From positions 2,775,501-2,839,500 of the forward strand of contig JAVTVX010000031.1 in assembly GCA_033439265.1 (NCBI GenBank): a stretch of 64,000 nucleotides of DNA. Direction: 5' to 3'. Below, piece after piece: positions 24,601 to 42,813 of this stretch; positions within the stretch are counted from its first letter, which is position 1, and the number at the start of each line of letters is the position of its first letter. Under the pieces are notes generated by a model. It worked only from the letters and a program-made list of their open reading frames with translations. It was not told the DNA's origin and searched no databases. A program made the translations under genes and the position numbers. The stretch is from Dillenia suffruticosa. Lineage: Eukaryota; Streptophyta; Magnoliopsida; Dilleniales; Dilleniaceae.

Positions 24601-27600
24601 ATGGCATCAGTCAAAAGAAAGAAGCCAATAGTTGGTTTCGATGATAACAATTTGATGGGAGTTGATACCTATCAAAACGATCCACTAATCATCACAGCAA
24701 GAATTGGCTCTGACCTCATCAAGAGGACCTTCGTAAATCAAGAAGCAAAATGTGACATCTTCTTCTAGGATGGCTTTCGGCGGATGGATTTAGTCCCATC
24801 TCAATTTCAATCCTCTAATCAGACCATTAGAGGGCTTGCTAGTGAATGCATACAGCCAGAAGGACTAATCCACTCGTTATATCATTAGGAATATCTCCCG
24901 ATCATGTTGCTTCCAGAACCACTTTTTACGTGATAAAACTTCTATCCCCCTACAATGTATCATAGGTAATTTTAGCCTAAATAGTCTTAAAGTACTACCG
25001 AACACTAGACACATGAATATCAAATCCAAAATACTCTTCGGGATTGTGACATTTCATGGCGACCCCGATTCATTAACCGCCCCCAAAGTGGGAGAAGAAG
25101 GCGGAAGTCTTAGCAATCAACACAATAGAACTTAGAGACGACACCAACCAACAATCGAAACCTCAATCTGGAGAGGAGGTAATTGAAGTTCCCATTAGCG
25201 ACACACCCAATCAAGCCGTCAAGGTCGATGTCCACTTACCTACATCCCTTCAGAAAGTAATTGTGGATTGTTTGTGATGCCATTCCAGAGTCTTCGCATG
25301 GTCGTCCGAAGACGTGTCAGACATTCACCCCTCGAACATAGTTCACAAGTTAACTGTAGATGTTAGTCGTAAATCAGTTAAGCAAAAGAAAAGGGTGTTG
25401 TACTAGAATGCCAACGTGCAATACGAGAAGAGATTCAAAAGATTTTAACAGTAGGGTTCATTTGAGAGGTAGAATACCTCAAATGGTTAGCCAACGTAGT
25501 TATAGTGAAAAAGCAAACGAGAAGTGAAGAATATGCATAGACTTCACTAATCTCAATAAGGCATATACAAAGGATAGCTATCCACTCCCCAATATCGATA
25601 AGTTGGTCAACAATTCGTCCGGTTATCAACTCCTATGTTTCATGGATATATACTCTGACTACAACCAAATCATATGACCCCTGAAAATGTGAAAAAAAAA
25701 ACCAATTTCATTCTGGAGTTTGGTATCTATTATTACAGAGTCATGTTATTCTGCCTTAAGAATGTCAAAGTAACCTTTCAACGTCTGGTCAACAAGATCT
25801 TCAATGAACAACTTGATAAAAACGTTGAGGCCTATATCGACGATATGCTTATCAAATAACTAAAGTCGACAATCATGTCGCAGACCTAAACAAGACATTT
25901 CAAATGCTCGAACGATACAACATGATGCTAAACCCCCCGAAATGCACCTTCGGAATCACATCTGGGAAATTCCTAAACTTTCTAATTATCCACCAGGGAA
26001 TTAAGGCAAATCTGGAGAAAATTCAATCCATACTAGACATCATATTGCCGAGGACAGTGAGAGATATGTAACGCCTTATGGGCAAGATTGTAGTCTTAAA
26101 CCGATTGATATCAAAAGTAAGGAAAAAGTATAAACCCTTCTACGATACCCTGAAAAAGTCGCAAACGTTCGCGTGAATGCCTAAGTGCTAGGCTATGTTT
26201 GAAAGGGTAAAAAAATATCTCATGTCGCCCCCTCTCCTCTCTCAACCGGTCCTTGGTGAGAAATTATACATTTATCTTTCTATTTCTAATAACGTGCTCT
26301 GCTCTATCATTGTGAGGCAGGAATCTACTATACAAAAGCCGGTATACTATGTCAACCGCATACTCTATGAGTCTCACGTGAACTACAAACCCATCATCAA
26401 GAAAATAGTTTTTGCCTTGGTCATTACCGCCAAATATCTCTGGCTTTACTTCCAAGCCCATACTATCGTGGTGTTGACCAACTAACCCCTGAAACAGATG
26501 TTACAGCAAAGTGATATCTCATGTTGACTCATTAAGTGTAGTATCGAATTAGGCAAGTTCAACATTAAAAATATGTCGAGACTAGCTATCAAGGGCCAAG
26601 CCTTCGCAGACTTTATCCTCGAGTACACATTCCTGATATCCATCAAGCAACCCCTTGCTGATGACAAAGAAGAATAATCGAAACCCGAATGGACCCTCCA
26701 TGTCGACGGTCGTCCAATTCCTCAGGAAGTGGAGCCGGACTCATCCTAATAAGGCCAGATAATTTTAAAGCTGAATACGCCCTCCGTTTTGACTTTCGAG
26801 CGATCAACAGTTAGGTTGAATACGAAACCCTTTTGACCGAGTTGCAGATCATAGAGTCATTAAGGGCCCGAAGCATATGGCTCTTTACTGACAATCAGTT
26901 GGTCGTTAAGTAGATCAAGGGGAATCACGAAACTAAAAAGTTAATGATGATGAAATATCTATCCAAGATATACCAAGTGGTGGACAAATTCGATAAAGTG
27001 GACATACAGCAAATCTCTCGATCTAAGAACGCACGAGTTGATACGATCTCGAAGTTAGCTAGCTCTAACTTAATGGCGACTAGCTGCCTATCTACATAGA
27101 CAGTCTACCATACCATACCATCGAAAAGCCTGAATAGGTTTTGTCTGTGAATAGCTCACCGAGTTGAAAAGACTCCATAGAGGCCTATATAAAGCATGAA
27201 TAACTGTCGAACTCACCCTCAGAAGCCAACAAGTTGAGATGCAAGGCCGCCCATTAGGGATTATGTCAAAATATTGGGCATCCAAAATCTGGCAAATAAA
27301 GCCCTTCGGCAAGGGTACTATTGGCCAACCATGAAAGTCGATTCGAATGACTATGTCAAAAGATGCGACTGGTGTCAACATTTCTCATAGATGCCATGTC
27401 AACCCTCTACCAAACTCTGCCTAATCGCCGATCCGTGGCCATTCGTTTAATGGGAAATGTACATCCTCAGATCATTCCCCTAGTAACAGGACAACAAAAG
27501 TTTTTAATCATGGCCGTGAACTATTTCATAAAGTAGGTAGAAGCGGAATCATTAGTCCAAATCACTACTGGCAAGATACAACACTTCGTGTGACATCCAT

Positions 27601-28290
27601 CATCACTGGGTTCGGCATACCTAAAATCCTAATCACAAACAATGGAAAGCAATTCGACAATAGAAGCTTTCAAGACTTCTGTAGTAGGTTGGCGATCTAA
27701 CACCTGTTCACTTCTGTCACTTACCTGTAAACCAATGGTCTCATAGAGATAACCAATCGAATGATCCTATAGTGGCTAAAAGCCATGCTGGATAAGGTCA
27801 AAAACCGACGGATAGACGAGATCTATAGCATCCTCTAGGCTTATCAAACGATACCTTAAAGGGCAATATGGAAGACATCATTCAATCTAACATATGGCTG
27901 TGAGGGTTTGATAGCAATTGAAATTCGGATTTACTCATTAAGGGTAGACCAATACGAAGAAAAGTAGAACGAATTCATATTATACGAATGCTTAGACATA
28001 CTCCCCGAGCTAAGGGAGACCGCCTCTACTCAAATGGCTGCTTTTCAACAGCAGACAGCAAGGTATTACAACCAACGGTCAAAACTAGAACATTCAAACT
28101 AGGGGATTTGATATTTAGGAAGGTGGAAACCACCAATCAACCCCAACTAGAGGCAAGTTAGCACCCAATTGGGAAGGTCCTTATAGGACACACTTAGAAG
28201 TCCGCCCAGACACTTATCGCCGATCTCCTAGATGGCTCGACCATACCCAGACTGTGGAACTCTGAGAACCTACGTATCTATTATCAATAA
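24601..28290 (+). pseudogene. Tat-lineage gag/pol remnant
   Basis: Fragments in order: an ATG-led frame running directly into the protease region (PLIITARIGSDLIKRTFVNQ, with the active-site DTGSSAD-like segment decayed; about 24690-24780); RT thumb and palm (TPENVKKKTNFILEFGIYYY, then VEAYIDDMLIK with the IDD active-site box, 25674-25859); RNase H 1 (PPLLSQPVLGEKLYIYLS, KPVYYVNRILYE, YFQAHTIVVLTN; 26195-26485); RNase H 2 (HVDGR, GSGAGLILIRPDNFKAEYAL across a frame change; 26695-27050); integrase (FLIMAVNYFIK.VEAESL, then DNGKQFDN-like; 27490-27700). Most of gag is missing: only about 70 bases separate the primer site from the protease-containing frame. It cannot encode working proteins. Confidence 0.85.
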
Positions 28291-28389
28291 GGGTTAATAC
28301 ACTATCAAATGAAACCATCCCTTTCCACATATAATCAAATGATTAGGTAAAACCCCTATGGTCCTCTATATTGTGTTATTCTATCGATC

Positions 28390-28800
28390 TGCTCTTATCT
28401 CGTTGAATGGGTCAGTGTCACCCCATTCTCCTAAACGGAGTCTATCGTTAGGGAATTATCCCCTCGAGTGGGCAAGTATCACCCAATCCTCCCGAACGAA
28501 GCCTATCATTAACAATTTATCTCCCAAAAGGGCCAGTATCACCCAGTCCTCCTAAATAGAGTCTATCGTTAGGGAATTATCTCCCTGAGTGGGTAAGCAT
28601 CGTTCATTGCTCCCAAACAAAGTCTATTGTTAAGGATCTATCTTCTTGAACAGGCCAGTGTCATCCCATCCTCCTGAATAGAGTCTATCATTAGGGGACT
28701 ATCTTGCTGAGTAGGCAAGCATCGCCTAATCCTCGCGAACGCAGTCCATCATTAGGGATCCATCTCCCCGAATGGGTTAATGTCGCCCTGTCTAACGAAT
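28390..28800 (+). repeat. Tandem array, period about 61 bp, near seven copies
   Basis: Each unit has AGTATCACCCA.TCCTCC, then a short variable piece, then GTCTATCRTTAGG.A.TATC and CGAGTGGG. Units alternate between CCAGT and CAAG starts, suggesting an underlying dimer of about 121 bp. The array is strongly diverged. It lies downstream of integrase and upstream of the polypurine tract, where Tat elements of many plants carry variable tandem repeats that can seed genomic satellites. An open frame through it (28358-28555) simply translates the repeat. Confidence 0.85.
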
Positions 28801-30063
28801 GAACACGTTAAGGAAGGAGTCTCCCGAACAAGATGTACATAGCTCTCTCACTTGGTTAAGCTCTCAAACGAATAGCATCCTCTGCCCAAGTGTACTCACT
28901 CTCTCAGTTGAGGACTACATAAAGGATGAAAGCACAACATCATCCAGCAAGAAAGCCGGTCGACCATGAAGCTTCCTATCGATTAGATCCTATCAATTAA
29001 GTCATTTGCTCAATATTTTGGCACTTATCATACTCATCAGTGGACTGCTAATGATGAGATGATCATTCAAAAGCAAAATTGACAAGTAAGTAATAAAAAA
29101 CTCTTCTTTTATTTCAATACGATGAATACATATTAGAATATATAGTTGGATACAATGCGAAGAGAATTTATAAGTCCCTAAACCGGATCAAGTTATATCA
29201 AAATAAATACATGAGAAATCTATAATAGAAAACTAATCCATTGTAAGCCAAGAACCGGAAGAAACTCTACGACTCATTGACGTTACACAATCGGACCACA
29301 AGAGTCTCCAATGTCTATCAAACCACCCCCGAACGGTGGAGTTAACAAGAGTATAAACTATAAATCCTTCCTAGCAGAAGTTGGAAAGGAATTTGAGAAT
29401 GTAGGAGTTAGCTAAAAACAAGTTGAAAGGATGCATCAGGCCCCGACAAACTCCCAACTCCTCTTATCGTCCGACTTAACGGAGCACCAAGAAATATTTT
29501 AGACAACTTCTACTACACCAAGTGACTAGACGATGGTTCTGACATTGGGAAGAGAGTTTCCTTCGTAGGCAAATATCTCTCCCTGCACAAGGCTTGAGAA
29601 CTCATATGAGAGTCCTAACAGTTTCCACCACGACGTCCGAATATCAAACGGTATGATGGTAGCCCCATCTTTGATGGAATCTCGCATCAGTATAAATTTT
29701 CTAAACTACAAGGTTTTGTGGCTCAAAATCTATAATCGAAATATCTCTACAAAATATAGACTCTCAGCAGTAGAAACTCACATAATAACTCATGAAAGTA
29801 TAAAAAATCTCTCTGGGACGATACTGGGTCATACAGCCCCTATTTATAGTCGTGAAGACACAATCCTCGCAATCTTGAGTAGATGAATTGATCTAATGAG
29901 AAATGTGCGTAATGAATGAGGAGTCTCAACCTCTTCAACTTCTCATGAAACTTTTATTCCAGAAATATTTACTCAGGAGTTAAACACGTTAACGCTCTTG
30001 TGACTTTTCAAGTATCAACCATTGGCTTACTCCTTACATCTCTCCTTTGAAGTAACATGAGGA
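28801..30063 (+). other. 3' non-coding region of the Tat element
   Basis: Between the tandem array and the polypurine tract. No protein domain is recognised; the open frame at 29653-29886 has no family features. Tat elements usually have long 3' untranslated regions. Confidence 0.5.
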
Positions 30064-30075
30064 GTAGGAAGCAAA
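30064..30075 (+). other. Polypurine tract of the Tat element
   Basis: GTAGGAAGCAAA, preceded by GAGGA, abuts the TGATGG start of the 3' LTR. It is broken by one T and one C, in keeping with age. Confidence 0.6.
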
Positions 30076-30720
30076 TGATGGTATATAGTCAAAATCATGT
30101 GGGGCCCAAACTTGTCAGACCCGCGACTCGTTAACAAACCTTGTTAGTACTTGCCAACCGCTCCTCTCTCGATAGCCAACTGCTCGGCACCTTAACTAGT
30201 CGGTCCCGGGTTTCCTCAGTGCTAGGTGTAAACTATAAAATTTACTGAGGGAATATTCACTCTCCCTAAAAAGATGGAAAGAATTTTACGTAAATGGAAA
30301 TTAGATTTATAACCGTAACAAATAATGAAAAGAATCTCTATGATGATCTGAACTTGATTTTACAATTTTTAAGAATCCTACAATCTGATTCTCCAAAAAC
30401 TCAGGACACTCTCATAAGGAAAATAGTATTTTATCACTTCACCTGTACACAACTCTCACAAAAAAAAAGGATATATATGCTTTAATGCATCCACCACTCA
30501 GGTACATCTTCTCGACCTACACATAGCACATAAAAACATGGTGGGCTTTCACTCTCTCCGACTCTCTCTCTCTCTCTTTCGGTATCAATGTATTTACTTT
30601 CTTTTAAAAAATATTCTCTAATTTGAGCGTTGGACTCTCCTCTACCGAAACACCCTCTTGCAGTCTTTTTGCAAATCCCATCGATCGTGATCACCAAATG
30701 GCTAGATCCTATTAGTTCAT
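30076..30720 (+). repeat. Tat-type 3' LTR, truncated
   Basis: Aligns with 23897-24526 from its first base to about the GATCACNAAATGG segment. The last 60 or so bases before the expected end are not recognisable. It includes a short CT run at about 30556-30578. Confidence 0.75.
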
Positions 30721-31280
30721 GCCGAAATCATATTGGTTTTTTAATTTGAAAATCTGGTTTAATAATTTAATTTAGATTAAATATGATCTCATGACTTGAA
30801 CAAAGGTACTCATAGGCTTTGTTCAAGTGGAATTGAAGTGCAAAATTTGGTTTACTAAATAATGAATTGAATTATAAGTTGAGAAAAAATTAATTGACTG
30901 GAGTTGAACAAGATTCAGTTTAACATAACTCATTTTTAACGTTGCTCTAATAATTTTAGAATCACAAAATTATTAAAAATATAGTTGAAAAAAATAGTTA
31001 AAGAATTGGTATTAAGAATATGAAAAAGGTTTAGCCAAAGATAATAAATTATTTTAATTAATATTTCAAATTCAAGTTTTAAAATAAAAAATTAAATATC
31101 AAAAAAATCAGATCCTAAATTATATTTATAATATTTAAATCAAATTAGCTAAGCAAGAATTAGGTCTAAAAAAAATTAAAAAATTAAAAAAAAAATAAAG
31201 AAGAAGGGAAGGAGAGGCTAGCCGTGCCCTAAGTCGGGCCTAACCTCAAAACACAAACCAAAAGGCGGGCAAAAGCATAC
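30721..31280. other. AT-rich upstream region of MCM6 with a short hairpin
   Basis: No gene. A perfect 12-bp inverted repeat (ACTTGAACAAAG, 11-base loop, CTTTGTTCAAGT) lies at 30794-30828. The rest is AT-rich until the GC-richer proximal promoter from about 31200. Confidence 0.5.
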
Positions 31281-31290
31281 CCCCCTTCCC

Positions 31291-31302
31291 TTTGGCGGGA
31301 AA
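31291..31302. promoter_or_regulatory. E2F-type site 1 upstream of MCM6
   Basis: TTTGGCGGGAAA reads TTTCCCGCCAAA on the other strand and matches the E2F consensus TTTSSCGC perfectly. It lies about 130 bases before the MCM6 ATG. E2F-DP control of MCM genes at G1/S is established in plants; binding here is inferred. Confidence 0.8.
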
Positions 31303-31312
31303 CCGCGGCTTG

Positions 31313-31322
31313 TTTCCCGCCA
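31313..31322. promoter_or_regulatory. E2F-type site 2 upstream of MCM6
   Basis: TTTCCCGCCA, eleven bases after the first site and in the opposite orientation to it. A third GGCGGGC word at about 31264 is a weaker match. Confidence 0.75.
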
Positions 31323-31429
31323 CTTTATCATAAAAGAAGTTTAGGGCTTGACTGGCCTCACCCAATCCCATCATCGTCATCATCAACCCAACTCCCGCTG
31401 TTTCTACCCAGAGGGAGATCGAATTTCAA

Positions 31430-38712
<7,283 letters not shown>

Positions 38713-41340
38713 TTTATGCATTTGGGTTTTAGCACTTGAGGGTAAATGCTTCCATGCTCAAGTTCAGAGCTTCTACCATGTGGCTATGGGGTTGTTTTGT
38801 TGAACAAAAAGCTAGGTATATGAGTTCGTTGCAGCTTGAAATGCGGTAATAGATCCTTTCTCCGGAATTGTAGAACCATTGAAAAGAAAATGCATGTGTA
38901 TATCTGTGGGAGTTAAAGTGCATTTACTGGTGAAAAGCTTCTGTGAAAATGTATATTGCAGGGAGCCATTCATTGCAGCTAGTTCTATAGGGTTTTACCC
39001 TTTTTCCTTCTTTTCCAAAGACGGCAAGTATGCGCCTTAGACATTCAACGTCCAGATATCTAGTCCAAAAGAATGCAAAGAGAGACTTAAAAGAGCATTG
39101 GTTTGCATTTGCAGCTCTAGTCTTATTTGTCTAAAATTGATTTGGGACTCGTTTTATTGGTGATAACTTGAACCTCCTAGGCTCATTAAGAGAAGGGAGC
39201 TTGGTGATTTCTGCTTTTTAGGATTATTCCTTCCTTTTGAATAAAATTAGTTATTATATTACTTGCTAGTGTAATTTTTCATTTTTTTAAAAAAAAAATA
39301 TAAAAATACCTTTGAACTACAAAGGAAAGATGATTATGACCGAAGACTAAACGCGATGAAGATTATGACCAAAGACGATGAAGATTTACAATCAAGGACG
39401 GTTGGAGTCGAGATTCGACGTTGAAAGAATTACAGTTGATGGCTGAAACACGAATGGCAGGAAAGATGGCGATCAAAATCGATTTTCAGAAGTTTTCTTT
39501 TATTTTCTGTTTGGCATTGTGTGCTTCCTCCCGCCCCACTTTCACCTTTACCAATTTTCTTTGTATTTCGCTTATAGTTTAGTTGGCATTTTTTTTTCTT
39601 TTTTTTTATAAAAAAAATTAGATCTTTCATATACAATTCCAAAAAAAAAAAAAAAAAAAAAAAAATTAGAAATCCAAACAAATAAAGCATGAGATCGATG
39701 TACAATAAAGTAGCCAATAAAGCCCAATATATAATGCAAATTTAGGAACAATTATTGAATGTTGATAATGGTTTTGTTTTAAACAGAGATGTTTGGCGTT
39801 CCTGTATGATATTTTTATTTAAAATTATATTTTGATTAATTCAATTATAATATTTCTTAAAATCATTCATTTAAAAGAATAATTCATATTTTATTATTTA
39901 TAAATTTTATATTTAAAATTTAATTAAAAAATTTAATACTTTTATTTATTAAATCAAATTTTCACAAAGAACAAGCACCCTGTGGCCAGCCGACAAAAAA
40001 GGAGTCAAATCGTAGGTGTCCTCCGCCACCATTCTCCCATATGGATATCATCTAATCTTAATTTTCAAACAAACAAAGAGATTATGGAGTGATTAGGAGG
40101 AGTCACGAGTCATGGATGGCGTGATTGAATACCATACACATACATACAGACTACAGACTACAAACAAAACAGCTCAGCCACGTGAGCTCTGCGATGGCAA
40201 ATATGCAAACAGGTGGACTTCATCCTTCTCTCGGCCCCACCCCCACTTCATTCCCAGCTGTCCATCCCCTCTTTCCTACCATGCCCTCTCCTCATCTTCC
40301 TATTTACCACAATGGGATTCTTTTTCTTTTCATTATTCATATCTTACGTAACCACGAATTCATTATTCCAAACTATATTAAAATATTTTTTTTTTCCAAA
40401 AATACATTTAAATAATTGAGTTGTGGGCATGGCATGATTTCTTGATATTTTAATAAGGAAAGAAATGAATCTTAAATATCATATTTCATGATAATGTAAA
40501 ATTCTTATAGTCATATTTAATCAGAGTAGTAAAATAAAATGTGTATAATCTCTTTTTATTATTGAAAAAATAATAATTTATAGAGTTATAATTCTTTTTT
40601 TCTTCAAATAAAAAACCTAAAACCAAAAAAAAAAAATTGCATAAGTACAATATTTAAGTTTGAACGTGATTAAATGGTATCGGTAATTATTTGGCTTACT
40701 CAAATTATTTTCTATAAAGTTTCAATACTAGCAGTAAAAAATTATGATGATAGTAAGAATTAAAAAAAAAATGTATTAAAAATGAAAATCCGATCAAAAT
40801 TAGAACCATTTAATTTTAGAATAATCCAAAACCATGGCATATTTAATCATGAGAAAATTAAGAAAAGGTAAAATAAATAATATCAATCAAAGAAATTCTA
40901 TATATATGGTAGTAAAATAATAATAATAATAATAATAACAATAATAATAAACTATCATAATAGAGTAAGCACCAACGTGAGATTGTCATAAACATAATAA
41001 TATGATAGGTGCTCAATAAATTTTTAATTTATCAAAATTTTTTGGATTGAATTATCGATTATTTTATCTCTTAATCAAAAATTTTAAATTTAAAATCTGA
41101 AAATAATATAAAAAGATTTGAGAGAGTCAATTCCTAAAATAGATCTCATAATATTCAAATCGGATTAATCAAATAAAACCTGAATATGAAAACAAAAATA
41201 AAAATTTAATTTCTACCGTTACTTGGTAATCACACTGACTTGACCGAGAAAATAGGATGGGGAAGGAAAGGATGAGAAGGAAAGTACTGAGGACATTTCG
41301 AGTAATTTAGGAAGAAAACAAGGGATTAATTAGGGACAGG
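38713..41340. other. Intergenic region between MCM6 and PCAP1
   Basis: The first 500 or so bases are probably the MCM6 3' untranslated region; AATAAA occurs at 39240-39245. Then come A/T homopolymer tracts (about 39580-39665), AT-rich DNA, a G-box CACGTG at 40179-40184 inside a short palindrome, and an (AAT)n run at about 40917-40940. No further gene is seen. Confidence 0.45.
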
Positions 41341-41346
41341 GATGTT

Positions 41347-41353
41347 TATATAT
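41347..41353 (+). promoter_or_regulatory. TATA box candidate for PCAP1
   Basis: TATATAT lies about 300 bases before the ATG in otherwise GC-balanced sequence. Transcription would begin about 30 bases downstream and give a leader that includes the CT repeat. Confidence 0.45.
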
Positions 41354-41522
41354 CTGTCTCTTTCTCTGGTGCAGGAAAACATTTGTTTCTTCTTAGTGAT
41401 CAGCCAAGGAACGGAAGTCGGTAAGGGTTGTGTGTTGAGTCTCTCATCCATCTGATAAGAACGTAGCAGCGGACAACAGTAGCTTTTTGTCTCTCGTTTA
41501 ACGCAGGCACAAGGCAAAGGCA

Positions 41523-41525
<3 letters not shown>

Positions 41526-41562
<37 letters not shown>
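41526..41562. repeat. (CT)n microsatellite in the PCAP1 leader
   Basis: About 18 CT units in the presumed 5' untranslated region, roughly 90 bases before the start codon. CT-rich leaders are common in highly expressed plant genes, and length may vary between individuals. Confidence 0.9.
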
Positions 41563-41564
<2 letters not shown>

Positions 41565-41650
41565 ACATATAATATTGGATCACAATAATTATCTGCTATT
41601 CAAACCAAAAGTATCTAATAGCTGGTTGTGGGGTGGGGGTGTATAAGCAG

Positions 41651-41786
41651 ATGGGTTACTGGAAATCAAAGGTACTTCCAAAGATCAAGAAGGTATTTGA
41701 AAAAGATAGCACTAAAAAGGCAGGTGCTGCTGAAGCTTGCAAGTCCTTTGATGACTCCAAGGTTAGTTTGGTATCCTTAGCTTCTC

Positions 41787-41817
<31 letters not shown>

Positions 41818-42813
41818 AACCCCAAAACCAAAGTGAGATATAAATTTTAGTTAACTAATTAGAATTCATTGATATGTGTGTGTGTGTGTGTGTGTGTATA
41901 ATATACATAGGAGGAAATCAATAAGGAACTCGAAGCGAAGAAGGCGGAGCTTCAACCAAAAGTCATCGAAATCTATGAATCTTCATCCGCTGAAATCAAG
42001 GTGAGTACCCTACCTAGGACCTAGTACCTAGTACCTAGCCTGTTTGTTATATATTGCTCATGAAAAAAAAGGGGTAAATAAATGTATTCATAATGATTGG
42101 TGACAGGGTTTAGTAAAGGAACCCAAGGAGGGCAGTCTTAAGAAGAGCTCGGCAGCCGTTGAGAAATTTATCCAAGAGCTTGTCAAAATCGGTACGCAAA
42201 TATTTATTAACATATTATATATATTTTTGTGTTAGGTCGATCCATATATAAAATAATACTTCAATTAATACGGATCGAGTATTTATCAGGTTTATTTTAA
42301 GAGTAATTTTTTTAATATAATATTTTTTATTCTTAAATTTTAAGTCTGAGATTTAATTAAGTGATTTAACATTATTATTTACTAAATAGTCTATCCGATA
42401 GATAGGAGATTTTATATATATTTGGTTACTGAGTGAAGGAATGAATGATTTGATTACCCCTTACAACATAACATGCAGAGCTTCCTGGGTCAAAGCCTGT
42501 TAGTGAAGCATGTTCCAAGTACGGGGTAGCCTATGTGAGTGGCCCGGTCTTGTTCATCTTGGAGAAGGTGTCCACATATATTACTGTGGAGACACCACAG
42601 ACACAGGATGCTCCTAAATCTGAGGCCGAAGCAGCAGAAAGCAAGGACAAGGAGGCCGAGATAGTTGTGGAAGAAAGTAAAACAGAAGCAGAAGCAGAAG
42701 CAGCAGCATCTGCACCAGAAGCTTCTGAAGAGGTGCCCGCCGTGGCTGAGCCTGAGCCTGAGCCTGCGCCTGAGCCGCCCAAGGACAAGGAGGAAGTGAC
42801 ACCAGCGGCTTAA
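41651..42813 (+). CDS. PCAP1: Plasma-membrane-associated cation-binding protein (PCaP1/DREPP)
   Basis: DREPP-family proteins bind Ca2+, calmodulin and phosphoinositides at the inner face of the plasma membrane and affect microtubules and actin. Four exons: 41651-41761, 41911-42000, 42107-42191, 42479-42813; total 621 nt, 206 residues. The start is MGYWKSKVLPKIKKVFEK: Gly2 is the N-myristoylation site of the family and the following lysines contact lipids. This ATG was chosen over one 18 bases upstream because MGYW is conserved. The central part (EEINKELEAKKAELQPKVIE; KIELPGSKPVSEA; SGPVLFILEKVS) matches the DREPP domain. The tail is acidic, rich in Glu, Ala and Pro (PEPEPAPEPP), and replaces the VEEK-type repeats of the Arabidopsis protein. 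Intron 1 carries CT and TG repeats. All splice sites are GT-AG. Confidence 0.95.

Larger units (their letters stand above)
23897..30720 (+). mobile_element. Old Ty3/gypsy element, Tat/Retand lineage
   Basis: Two related LTRs (23897-24526 and 30076 to about 30720) both start TGATGGTATATA and share the TGTGGGGCCCAAAC...GTCAG block and many later segments. They enclose protease, RT, a first RNase H, a second RNase H and integrase, in that order and all degenerate. The second RNase H, after the pol RNase H, is a hallmark of the Tat lineage. After integrase comes a tandem array (28390-28800), a further non-coding stretch, then a polypurine tract and the 3' LTR. By eye the LTRs differ by many substitutions and indels, and the 3' LTR has lost its last 60 or so bases, so the insertion is old. 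Confidence 0.88.

Noticed and set aside
28358-28555. Open frame that looks like a repeat protein
   Set aside because: It merely translates the 61-bp tandem array and is not kept across all units.
28390-28800. CRISPR-like repeat array
   Set aside because: Units are contiguous and diverge along their whole length without unique spacers. The context is a plant retrotransposon.
41633-41650. Upstream ATG for PCAP1 giving MGVYKQ before MGYW
   Set aside because: The family start is MGYW with a myristoylated Gly2; an N-terminal extension would abolish it.
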